Of a stretch of DNA of 8,982 bases, positions 1 through 6,695 are shown piece after piece. The position numbers and the translations under genes were made by a program. The notes below the pieces were generated by a model. It had not been told where the DNA came from and made no database searches. It saw only the letters and a list, made by a program, of their open reading frames with translations. Source of the DNA: UBA2137 sp037968575 (lineage in GTDB: Bacteria > Pseudomonadota > Alphaproteobacteria > Micavibrionales > Micavibrionaceae); assembly GCA_037968575.1 (NCBI GenBank), contig JBBKVR010000063.1, positions 1-8,982 on the forward strand, in the 5' to 3' direction. Numbering within the stretch: position 1 is the stretch's first letter; each line of letters opens with the position of its first letter.

Positions 1-1365
1 CATTGCACCACTCACCACCAACGGGAAATAAACTGTCATGGGGTGCATCCCATGTTCAACCAATGTCTTGGCAATATCCATTGTCGTGACACTACCCTCT
101 TTTTGTCTTTTATCTGTCAGTAAACACTCGTGCATGCACGGTCCCTCAAACGGAACTTCGTAATCATCTTTGAGGCACGCCATCACGTAATTAGCATGAA
201 GAACGGCGTCCTCAGAAACTTTTTTAAGCCCGTCTGCGCCATGAGATAGCATGTAAGCAAGTGCTCGGACATGCATACCGAATTGTCCCTGATATCCCTT
301 CAGACGACCAAGTGATGTTTTGCGCTCACCGTCTTCTTCAAGGCGATATGTATTCTCCTCTTTCACGACCAATGGATATGGCACAAAATCAGAGAGTTCT
401 TCTGTTACACAAATCGGCCCTGAGCCTGGTCCGCCACCACCATGTGGTGTTGAGAATGTTTTGTGCAAATTAAGATGCATAACATCAACGCCAAAATCAC
501 CTGGTTTAATTTTACCAACCAGTGCATTAAAGTTTGCGCCGTCACAGTAGAAATATCCGCCTGCTTCGTGCAACATTTCAGTCAATTCCAGAATATCATT
601 TTCAAACAACCCGCACGTATTAGGGTTGGTGACCATCATGCCCGCAATGTCATGCCCTTTTGGGTCTGTTTTAGTCAGTGCCTCCTTAAAGGCTTCAACA
701 GGAATACGGCCAGTTTCTTTAGTGTTAATGGTACGTGTCTCATATCCGCAAATCACAGCTGTGGCTGGGTTTGTCCCGTGTGCGCTATCAGGAACAAGAA
801 CATATTTACGCTTTGTATCGTTATTTAAGTCATGCTTACGCTTGATTGTCATCATACCCGCAAGCTCACCATGCGCACCTGCCGCTGGTGTTAAACAGAT
901 ACTTGGTAGTCCTGTCAGTTTGGCAATCCAGTCTTGCAGTTCATACATCAAAGCCAATGCACCTTGGACTTGATCAACGGGTTGCAATGGGTGAGTGCCT
1001 GCAAAACCCGGAAGGCGCGCAAGTTTTTCATTGAGGCGAGGATTGTGCTTCATTGTGCATGAACCCAATGGGAAAAAGCCATTATCAATGGAGTAGTTCC
1101 ACGTAGACAAGCGCACAAAATGGCGCATCACTTCAGGCTCACTCACTTGTGGCAAACCTATCGTTTCACGTTCTTTAACACCTGTACGGTTTTTGAAATT
1201 CTTTGGCGTATGCCAATCCGTTCCAGAATGGTCGGATTGTTCTTTTTCCCAAAGCAACGGTTCATACTGATAAAGTGCGCGTGTCTCAGCAATTTCTTTA
1301 TCAATGCCACCTTTAATGGGCGCATTTCCATGCTCAGTATCTAATTTCACAACAGCTTCACTCAT
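1..1365 (-). CDS. gcvPB: Glycine dehydrogenase (decarboxylating) subunit 2, 3' end missing
   Basis: This is the C-terminal half of the split P-protein of the glycine cleavage system. With GcvPA it forms the PLP enzyme that decarboxylates glycine and passes the aminomethyl group to lipoylated GcvH in the cytosol. Read leftward from ATG at 1365, 455 codons stay open to the window edge. The family is usually about 480-530 residues, so a few dozen C-terminal residues are missing. Visible family motifs are GSCTMKHNPR (101-110), TPAAGAHGE (159-167), and NLHKTFSTPHGGGGPGSGP, whose lysine (residue 302) is the expected Schiff-base residue for PLP. GGAGAG lies 7 nt before the ATG, and the upstream YgjV-like gene ends only 16 bp away, so it is co-transcribed as the last visible gene of the gcv operon. 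Identification is firm; the 3' end cannot be judged. Confidence 0.97.
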   Translation of the reverse strand, partial: MSEAVVKLDTEHGNAPIKGGIDKEIAETRALYQYEPLLWEKEQSDHSGTDWHTPKNFKNRTGVKERETIGLPQVSEPEVMRHFVRLSTWNYSIDNGFFPLGSCTMKHNPRLNEKLARLPGFAGTHPLQPVDQVQGALALMYELQDWIAKLTGLPSICLTPAAGAHGELAGMMTIKRKHDLNNDTKRKYVLVPDSAHGTNPATAVICGYETRTINTKETGRIPVEAFKEALTKTDPKGHDIAGMMVTNPNTCGLFENDILELTEMLHEAGGYFYCDGANFNALVGKIKPGDFGVDVMHLNLHKTFSTPHGGGGPGSGPICVTEELSDFVPYPLVVKEENTYRLEEDGERKTSLGRLKGYQGQFGMHVRALAYMLSHGADGLKKVSEDAVLHANYVMACLKDDYEVPFEGPCMHECLLTDKRQKEGSVTTMDIAKTLVEHGMHPMTVYFPLVVSGAM

Positions 1366-1381
1366 AATAACTCTCCATATA

Positions 1382-1924
1382 TTAGGGCACAGGGTCGCGT
1401 GGTAAGCGACGTTCATTTCTCCAGAATCCAAACATCATGGAGACAACAATCAAAATATTTACAAGCGCTGCCAAATAAAATTCATTATCCAGATTGTAGA
1501 AAAACCAAGGAATTGCAGAGATGAAGAAACCAATTCGAATGATTAATGTCGAATGAAATATCTCTGCAAAACGTGATATGACCACACCAATAAACGGATA
1601 GGCATCACTCATTTCTTGCGCCAAGAAATAAACCCCAAACACACTCAAAACACATGCCGTAATAATTCTTATCTTAAGTGTTGATTTGAGCTTCTCTGGA
1701 GGTGTTCCAATCTGAATAGCACCACCGGTCGCAGCAATACCAGCACTCATTGCGCCCGCAAAACCACCTAATAAATAAAGATACAGTGCAAATGTTAGGT
1801 CACTCACAAACTTGATTGAGAGCATCTTACGACGCCCTTTAATTTGAAACGCCGTTAAAATAAGGACGGTTGCAACAAGGAGAATGCCGTCAACGGGTTG
1901 TATTGTGAAACCAGACAAATCCAT
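1382..1924 (-). CDS. YgjV-like inner-membrane protein inside the gcv operon
   Basis: This 180-residue hydrophobic protein has about five or six membrane spans: roughly 9-28, 41-71 (long, perhaps two), 86-103, 108-123, 127-143 and 149-168. It ends in a charged tail, WRNERRLPRDPVP. The pattern of a short LS..FVSDL motif (35-42), a Gly/Ala-rich second span, a FIGVVISRFAEIF stretch and a final NILIVV...FWR segment resembles the E. coli YgjV inner-membrane family, whose function is not established. That assignment is from memory of the family and is moderate. The start codon overlaps the gcvPA stop as TAATG, and gcvPB begins 16 bp after its stop, so translation is probably coupled to gcvPA and the gene belongs to the gcv transcript. 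No catalytic residues are recognisable. A small transporter or sensor tied to glycine or one-carbon metabolism is speculation. Confidence 0.8.
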   Translation of the reverse strand: MDLSGFTIQPVDGILLVATVLILTAFQIKGRRKMLSIKFVSDLTFALYLYLLGGFAGAMSAGIAATGGAIQIGTPPEKLKSTLKIRIITACVLSVFGVYFLAQEMSDAYPFIGVVISRFAEIFHSTLIIRIGFFISAIPWFFYNLDNEFYLAALVNILIVVSMMFGFWRNERRLPRDPVP

Positions 1925-3201
1925 TATGAAATGACATCTTTCAAGGCTTTAGAGAAATTAGAAATGTCTTCATCCGTTGTCATTTCGGTCGCTGTCACAA
2001 GCAATCGATTCCCATCTAATGGATAGCCGGCCACAATTCCTTTTTCATTTAATTGCTGACAAATTCCTTTTGCTGGCTTTGGCAGAGAAATCACAAATTC
2101 ATTGAAGAAGGATTCATTCTCAACCTTAACACCGTCTATTTTTTCTAGGGCATCAGAAAGTGCGCAAGCGCGCTCGTGATTTATCTTCGCTAAATCTTTA
2201 AAACCGTTTTCACCTAGTAAACTCATATGAACCGTGAACGCCAAAGCGCACAAACCTTGGTTGGTGCAAATGTTTGATGTCGCTTTTTCACGTCTGATAT
2301 GTTGCTCACGTGTCGAAAGCGTGAGGACAAATGAACGCTTACCATCTGCATCTACTGTCTCACCACATAGGCGCCCCGGCACCTGTCTTAGATATTCTTG
2401 CTTACAAGCAAAGAAACCTAAATGTGGGCCGCCATAAGACATCGCCAAACCAATAGATTGCCCTTCACCACAAACAATATCTGCCTGCTCTGGTGCAGGA
2501 AGTAACCCCAGCGACACAATTTCAGAAATAACAACAATCAGTTTTGCACCTGTTTCATCGCAAATCTTGCGCCATTTATCTAACGCATGAACACTTCCAT
2601 GAAAATCAGGTGTTTGGAGAATAACAGCTGCTGTTTGGTCATTAGCTTCATCAATAATTTCAGCCTCATCATTTACCCAAAGATAGGTATTGAGAACATC
2701 TCTGTAATGTGGATGTAACTCACTCGCAAGAACGACTTTATTTCGTTTAGTTAGGCGCATCGCCATCAAGGTTGATTCTGCTGTCGCCGTCGCACCATCA
2801 TACAAAGACGCATTGGCAATATCTTGACCTGTAAGTTGCGCAATGAACGTCTGATACTCATAAATCATCTGAAGCGTGCCTTGGGCAATTTCAGGTTGGT
2901 AAGGCGTGTAAGCAGTCAGAAATTCAGAGCGTTGAATAATATGATCTACTGTTGCAGGAACATGATGATTATAAACGCCAGCGCCCAAGAAAAATGGGCC
3001 TTCACCAGCGGGTCTGTTTTGATTGGCATATTTTGCAAGGTGACGCTCAACTTCGAGCTCGCTTTTGTGGTTAGGCAATCCAATCTCACCTTGGACAAAG
3101 GCTGATTTAGGAACATCACAAAACAATTCATCAACATGCGATATGCCGATTTTCTTGAGCATATCCTCATGACTTTTTTGTGTTTGAGGAAGGTAACGCA
3201 T
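1924..3201 (-). CDS. gcvPA: Glycine dehydrogenase (decarboxylating) subunit 1
   Basis: This is the N-terminal half of the split P-protein. It pairs with GcvPB to form the glycine-decarboxylating enzyme; the PLP lysine is on the other subunit. The protein has 425 residues, slightly shorter than the 440-450 usual for the family. Conserved blocks include GAGVYNHHVPATVDHI (73-88), TAYTPYQPEIAQGT (96-109), SLYDGATATAE (132-142), a GEGQSIGL...GGPHLGFFA segment near 246-265, and REQHIRREKATSNICTNQ near 300-315, all typical of GcvPA. The ATG at 3201 is 5 bp after the stop of the small membrane gene, with only a weak AGAGA ribosome site. The stop overlaps the next ATG by one base (TAATG). It is unusual that gcvPA and gcvPB are not directly adjacent here: a membrane-protein gene separates them. 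Confidence 0.97.
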   Translation of the reverse strand: MRYLPQTQKSHEDMLKKIGISHVDELFCDVPKSAFVQGEIGLPNHKSELEVERHLAKYANQNRPAGEGPFFLGAGVYNHHVPATVDHIIQRSEFLTAYTPYQPEIAQGTLQMIYEYQTFIAQLTGQDIANASLYDGATATAESTLMAMRLTKRNKVVLASELHPHYRDVLNTYLWVNDEAEIIDEANDQTAAVILQTPDFHGSVHALDKWRKICDETGAKLIVVISEIVSLGLLPAPEQADIVCGEGQSIGLAMSYGGPHLGFFACKQEYLRQVPGRLCGETVDADGKRSFVLTLSTREQHIRREKATSNICTNQGLCALAFTVHMSLLGENGFKDLAKINHERACALSDALEKIDGVKVENESFFNEFVISLPKPAKGICQQLNEKGIVAGYPLDGNRLLVTATEMTTDEDISNFSKALKDVIS

Positions 3202-3206
3202 ATTTT

Positions 3207-3437
3207 TTAATCTCTTGTTTTTGTTCTTTGGTCACGTTCCGCAACTGAGCGAAAATACAAGTAAGTTATAACTCCACCAGCAACCATTACCAAACCTACA
3301 AGCCATGAAATGCCAATGCTAAGACCAAAAATTGCTGGTCCAAACAGCACAAGCAATGCCCCAATTATAAAATCAATAATAAGTATCGTTGAGCCAATCT
3401 TTCGTAAATGCGCAGGGTTTCTTACTGATTGTGTCAT
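3207..3437 (-). CDS. Small two-span membrane protein of unknown function
   Basis: I do not recognise this 76-residue protein. Its sequence shows a short polar, basic N-terminus (MTQSVRNPAHLRK), two hydrophobic segments at about 14-34 and 38-62 separated by a tight FGP turn, and a charged C-terminal tail (RSVAERDQRTKTRD). This is a helical-hairpin inner-membrane protein, probably with both ends in the cytosol because both are basic. It is a real gene rather than a chance reading frame: AAGGA sits about 9 nt before the ATG, it fills the gap between gcvH (12 bp away) and gcvPA (5 bp away), and nothing convincing is encoded opposite it. Its place in the gcv operon suggests a role linked to glycine cleavage, or simply hitch-hiking; nothing in the sequence decides between these. 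Confidence 0.8.
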   Translation of the reverse strand: MTQSVRNPAHLRKIGSTILIIDFIIGALLVLFGPAIFGLSIGISWLVGLVMVAGGVITYLYFRSVAERDQRTKTRD

Positions 3438-3449
3438 CTTAAAATCCTT

Positions 3450-3809
3450 TTAATTGTTCAGATAATTTTTATAAGCGGCTTCGTCCATTAAATCTTCAGC
3501 TTGAGACGCATCTGACATTTTGATTTTCACAATCCATCCTTTGGATGTATCGCCCCCAAGATCATCTAAATTGTCAGGAAGATTATCATTTACTTCGGTA
3601 ATTTCACCATCGACAGGTGTATAAATTTCACTGGCGGCTTTGACGGATTCTACAACGGCAAAATCATCACCTCTTGAAACTGCTTTTCCAACCTCTGGCA
3701 AATCCAGATATACTAAATCGCCCAAGGCTTCTTTTGCGTGGTCAGTAATACCAATTGTGCCAATATCACCGTTTATCGAAATCCATTCATGGTCTTTTGT
3801 AAATTTCAT
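3450..3809 (-). CDS. gcvH: Glycine cleavage system H protein (lipoyl carrier)
   Basis: GcvH is the shuttle protein of the glycine cleavage system. Its lipoyl arm receives the aminomethyl group from the P-protein, presents it to GcvT and is reoxidised by lipoamide dehydrogenase. The 119 residues are close to the usual 125-130. The N-terminal TKDHEWI (4-10), GITDHAKEALGDLVYLDLP (20-38) and the lipoylation site VVESVKAAS (52-60), with lysine 57 as the modified residue, are all intact, as are the VDGEITEVN and GWIVKIK blocks. The ATG at 3809 lies 4 bp after the gcvT stop, with AGGA about 8 nt upstream, so gcvT and gcvH are probably translationally coupled. Lipoylation enzymes and the L-protein (lpd) are not in the window and must be encoded elsewhere. 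Confidence 0.98.
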   Translation of the reverse strand: MKFTKDHEWISINGDIGTIGITDHAKEALGDLVYLDLPEVGKAVSRGDDFAVVESVKAASEIYTPVDGEITEVNDNLPDNLDDLGGDTSKGWIVKIKMSDASQAEDLMDEAAYKNYLNN

Positions 3810-3813
3810 GAGT

Positions 3814-4902
3814 TTATCCTGTCTTTTTCTTCATTTTCACATTGGGTTTTAAAAATGGCATAGACGCAATTTCAGCCTTGAGCTTACGTCCACGCACATC
3901 AACAAAAATTTCAGTTCCTTCGTCAGTATAACCAGACTCTACATAACCCTGCCCGATTGACGCTTCCAATGAAGGCGAAAATCCACCACTGGTCATCACG
4001 CCGATTTTTTTATCGCTTTTGGAATAGAGCTCAGCCCCTTCTCGTGCCACACCGCGGTCGAGCAATTTAATACCGACACGTTTTTTTGAAGCGCCATTAT
4101 CTCTGTCATTGAGAACACGCTCAGAGCCAATAAACGCATCAGCTTCTTTTCCAATCACCCAAGAGATATCTGCTTCCACTGGTGATGTTTTGGCATCAAT
4201 ATCATGACCATATAGGCAGTAACCCATTTCAAGGCGTAGAGAATCTCTTGCTGCTAGGCCAATGGGCTTCACATCATCATGTTCTAGGAACTTTTCCCAA
4301 AGAGCAGAAGCATGTTCAGCGGGAACGCTAATTTCAAAGCCATCTTCTCCTGTGTAACCCAAACGTGAGACAAATAACTCATCAATTTGCACCATACGCA
4401 TGTAACCAAGTTGCAGAATATCCAAGTAAAGTGTTTCGTGAAGAATTTTCTCTGCCATTGGCCCTTGCAAAGCAATCAGTGCACGGTCTTTGAGATTAGT
4501 CATCTCGACTGTTTCTGGGAGGTTTTCTTCAATCCACTCAATGTCTTTATCTTTGCAACCCGCATTAATCACAGCAAAGAAAGACGTGTCCGACAACTTT
4601 GTGACAATCAAATCGTCAATAATTCCGCCATCCTTGTTGGTCAAAACAGTGTATTTGGCGACATTCGGTTTGACATTAGTAAAGGTCGAAGGTGTCAGCG
4701 TGTGCCAAAGAGCCATTGCCTCGGCACCTTCAATGACTATTTGTCCCATATGAGAGACATCAAAGAGACCTGCCTTTTCACGTGTCCAGAGATGTTCTGC
4801 CTTTACACCGTCAGTATAAAATAACGGCATATCATATCCGGCGAACTCCCCCATCTTTGCACCAAGGTTGAGATGGGAATCGTGTAAAGGTGTTTTAAGC
4901 AT
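3814..4902 (-). CDS. gcvT: Aminomethyltransferase (glycine cleavage T protein)
   Basis: GcvT releases ammonia from aminomethyl-lipoyl GcvH and transfers the one-carbon unit to tetrahydrofolate, giving 5,10-methylene-THF. The protein has 362 residues, the normal length. Family blocks are PLHDSHLNLGAKMGEFAGYD (5-24), GLFDVSHMGQ (45-54), the DGGIIDDLIV segment (91-100) carrying the conserved aspartate pair near the folate site, GYTGEDGFEI (182-191), RLEMGYCLYGHDI (223-235) and the C-terminal GVMTSGGFSPSLEASIGQGYV (301-321). The tail KMKKKTG is basic. It is the first enzyme gene of the operon. The 61 bp between it and the upstream regulator gene are very AT-rich and contain no convincing Shine-Dalgarno sequence and no terminator hairpin, so read-through from the regulator is plausible. 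I found no convincing promoter there, but cannot exclude one. Confidence 0.98.
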   Translation of the reverse strand: MLKTPLHDSHLNLGAKMGEFAGYDMPLFYTDGVKAEHLWTREKAGLFDVSHMGQIVIEGAEAMALWHTLTPSTFTNVKPNVAKYTVLTNKDGGIIDDLIVTKLSDTSFFAVINAGCKDKDIEWIEENLPETVEMTNLKDRALIALQGPMAEKILHETLYLDILQLGYMRMVQIDELFVSRLGYTGEDGFEISVPAEHASALWEKFLEHDDVKPIGLAARDSLRLEMGYCLYGHDIDAKTSPVEADISWVIGKEADAFIGSERVLNDRDNGASKKRVGIKLLDRGVAREGAELYSKSDKKIGVMTSGGFSPSLEASIGQGYVESGYTDEGTEIFVDVRGRKLKAEIASMPFLKPNVKMKKKTG

Positions 4903-4963
4903 GGATTAGTGATAGCAAAGGAACACTCAAAACATAAGAGAAAAAATCAAATTTTCCTGAGTT

Positions 4964-5752
4964 TTAAACTAAAATAATTTCATCTTTGTGATGTTCAGCA
5001 GGTAACAATTTCCAAAAAGCTGTAAAAAGCGACTGTAGTGACTTGCACATAATTTCATCTTTAATCACAATTCCGCGGATAGGTGGAGCAATTGAAAATA
5101 TACCCACATAATCATTCCCAAACATTTCTATACTGATGTTATAGGGAAGAATTTCATCATCAAAATACTTTATAAAACGAAGAGATTCTGGCTCATGTTG
5201 TTGCGTTTGTAAATTTTTAACAGCTTCAGGACATATCAAATAAGCAGGAATGCGATTGGCTTTTTGCTTCTTTACAAAGAAATTTAAAAAATCTGGCAAA
5301 ACTTTTAAAATGTCGTTTTGCGATACAAAAGCATAAATTTTTCTTTCTTCTGGCGGTAAAATACTTAACCGGCGCAAGCCATCCAGATACAGTTGTCGAA
5401 TTCCTTCCGCACCCTCAAAGAAACGCACATCTGTTTGATTATCCTGACCACTCATTTGTGACAAAACAGGAATAATACCTTTAAAATCTTCCAACAATTG
5501 AAGCTTTTTATACAAAATAGATTCGGGATTCTGGGCGCGATACATATATCGTGCACCTATCTTTTGACGAGTTAGATACCCATCATTGATCAAACGGCTA
5601 AGAACAAGATCAACTGTACTTCTTTTTATATCTGCGGCTTTGGCAATTTCCTGCGCAAACAGACCTTCATTGCCTACGCATGTCAGGAAGACATTTATCT
5701 CATTATCTTTTAGCCCCAATCGTATAAGCGTTTGATGAATATCTTTTCTCAT
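4964..5752 (-). CDS. TrmB-like winged-helix transcriptional regulator
   Basis: This 262-residue protein is a predicted cytosolic DNA-binding regulator. Residues about 8-75 look like a TrmB-type winged helix: LGLKDNEINVFLTC, then AQEIAKAADIKRSTVDLVLSR as the helix-turn-helix, then LINDGYLTRQKIGARYMYRA as the wing. A short helical linker (75-100) follows. The C-terminal domain starts with FFEGAEGIRQLYLDGLR (111-127) and ends with NISIEMFGNDYVGIFS...GIVIKDE...LFTAFWKLL, the layout usual for TrmB family effector domains. The gene is first in a leftward run leading into gcvT (61 bp) and diverges from a YhhQ-type transporter across a 75-bp gap with a perfect inverted repeat. It could regulate the gcv operon, the transporter, itself, or all three. 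The effector is unknown. No clear Shine-Dalgarno precedes the ATG at 5752. Confidence 0.85.
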   Translation of the reverse strand: MRKDIHQTLIRLGLKDNEINVFLTCVGNEGLFAQEIAKAADIKRSTVDLVLSRLINDGYLTRQKIGARYMYRAQNPESILYKKLQLLEDFKGIIPVLSQMSGQDNQTDVRFFEGAEGIRQLYLDGLRRLSILPPEERKIYAFVSQNDILKVLPDFLNFFVKKQKANRIPAYLICPEAVKNLQTQQHEPESLRFIKYFDDEILPYNISIEMFGNDYVGIFSIAPPIRGIVIKDEIMCKSLQSLFTAFWKLLPAEHHKDEIILV

Positions 5753-5760
5753 AAAGCTAT

Positions 5761-5791
5761 TTTACACGACTTCTTCCATAAAAAATAGAAT
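5761..5791 (+). promoter_or_regulatory. Candidate sigma-70-type promoter for the yhhQ-like gene
   Basis: TTTACA (5761-5766, five of six matches to the -35 consensus) and TAGAAT (5786-5791, five of six to the -10 consensus) are separated by 19 bp, longer than the ideal 17. The implied start near 5798 would give a leader of about 30 nt carrying the inverted repeat at 5802-5821. The region is so AT-rich that chance matches are likely. Confidence 0.3.
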
Positions 5792-5801
5792 TTTGCTTTA
5801 T

Positions 5802-5821
5802 TTTTTACATTTTTGTAAAAA
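5802..5821. promoter_or_regulatory. Perfect inverted repeat, candidate operator in the divergent gap
   Basis: TTTTTACA (5802-5809) and TGTAAAAA (5814-5821) form a perfect 8-bp inverted repeat around TTTT. It lies between the TrmB-like regulator gene and the yhhQ-like gene, ending 6 bp before the yhhQ start codon, where it could block transcription or hide the ribosome site as an RNA hairpin. A further direct TTTTACA half-site occurs at 5760-5766. Binding by the adjacent regulator is inferred from position only. Confidence 0.45.
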
Positions 5822-5827
5822 GTTCTT

Positions 5828-6505
5828 ATGAAAAATTTATCGCCCGTTTTTATAGTGCTGACTGCTTTGAACATAATGTTCGTATTGGTTTCCGATGTGA
5901 CTGCGGGGAAACTTATTTCTATTATGGGTTTTACTGTTTCCATTACAGTTCTGTATTTTCCATTCACATTGATATTATCTGATATCACCACTGAAGTTTA
6001 TGGCTTTCAGAAAGCAAAATTTGTTCTGAACATTACGCTCGTTTGCTCGATTATTGCTGGCTTAATATATCAACTAACAATTTTTATGCCTGCCGCTGTT
6101 ATTTTTGACCATAACGACTCTTACAAGGAAGTCTTTTCGACTGTTCCCAGAATTTTAATAGGTGGCTGGGCAGCAATATATACAGGTGAAATGGTGAATA
6201 ATTACATCATGTCGCGCATGAAAAGAATGATGGGGAGCCAATATTTTGCTCTTAGAGCCATAGTTTCTACAATTGCCGGGCAAACAACGAACACAACTGT
6301 TTTTTACCTAATTGGTTTGTACAGTGTTTTACCAAATTCGGTCTTAATTGAAGCTATTTTAGCTGCGAGTATTTTCAAAATAGTCATTGAAACCTGCATG
6401 GTTCCGATGACTTCTATGATTTGCAGAAAAATTCAATCTCTTGAATTAGAAGATCAAAAACGGATTAAGCGGTTTCGATTTCGTAATCCTCAATTACAGG
6501 ATTAG
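5828..6505 (+). CDS. yhhQ: YhhQ/VUT-family transporter (queuosine precursor type)
   Basis: This 225-residue integral membrane protein has about six spans. Characteristic blocks of the YhhQ (vitamin uptake transporter, DUF165) family are visible: VSDVTAGKLI (21-30), YFPFTLILSDITTEVYGFQKAK (43-64), VPRILIGGWAAIYTGEMVNNYIMSRMK (106-132) and RAIVSTIAGQTTNTTVFY (143-160). E. coli YhhQ imports 7-cyano-7-deazaguanine and related queuosine precursors across the inner membrane; the same substrate is likely but not proven here. The ATG at 5828 puts the first span at residues 6-22; the ribosome site is poor (AAAAAG) and lies in the inverted repeat. The C-terminal tail is strongly basic (about 199-220). 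The last 41 bp overlap the 3' end of purS on the opposite strand. The divergent TrmB-like regulator is the obvious candidate controller. Confidence 0.92.
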   Translation: MKNLSPVFIVLTALNIMFVLVSDVTAGKLISIMGFTVSITVLYFPFTLILSDITTEVYGFQKAKFVLNITLVCSIIAGLIYQLTIFMPAAVIFDHNDSYKEVFSTVPRILIGGWAAIYTGEMVNNYIMSRMKRMMGSQYFALRAIVSTIAGQTTNTTVFYLIGLYSVLPNSVLIEAILAASIFKIVIETCMVPMTSMICRKIQSLELEDQKRIKRFRFRNPQLQD

Positions 6506-6695
6506 CGAGAAGCTTCTCACACATTTCCTTGATTTTGTCTTCAGAGGTATTTTCAGGCAATTCCATTTCAATCAATTTACCTTGGCGCACTTCACCAACG
6601 CCATCAAACCCAAGCGTTTCAAGAGCATGGCCTATGGCTTTCCCTTGTGGATCAAGAACACCTTTTTTTAATGTAACCTTAACTGTAACCTTCAT
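6465..6695 (-). CDS. purS: Phosphoribosylformylglycinamidine synthase subunit PurS
   Basis: PurS is the small subunit that joins PurQ (glutaminase) and PurL (synthetase) in the FGAM synthase complex, step four of purine synthesis. The 76-residue protein starts MKVTVKVTLKKGVLDPQGKAI, the standard PurS opening, followed by ALETLGFDGVGEVRQGKLIE and a CEKLLANPVIEDYEI ending; this is essentially the family length. I chose ATG at 6695 rather than the in-frame ATG at 6713, because it matches the family N-terminus and forms the common ATGA overlap with the purC stop. The 3' end overlaps the yhhQ-like gene by 41 bp tail to tail, with no hairpin terminator between the two. purQ does not follow, as it normally would; it lies on the other strand to the right. 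Confidence 0.95.
   Translation of the reverse strand: MKVTVKVTLKKGVLDPQGKAIGHALETLGFDGVGEVRQGKLIEMELPENTSEDKIKEMCEKLLANPVIEDYEIETA

Noticed and set aside
463..973. Plus-strand frames of 121 and 115 residues
   Set aside because: Both lie opposite conserved gcvPB coding sequence, including the PLP-site half, and look like shadows of it.
4387..4824. 145-residue plus-strand frame
   Set aside because: It is antisense to conserved gcvT sequence, with no recognisable protein features.
4903..4963. Glycine riboswitch before gcvT
   Set aside because: The gap is only 61 bp, almost entirely A/T, and lacks the conserved paired glycine aptamer cores.
5749..5991. 80-residue minus-strand frame upstream of the TrmB-like gene
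   Set aside because: It lies opposite the well-supported yhhQ coding start and the divergent gap, and shows no domain; its ATGA contact with the regulator start is probably chance.
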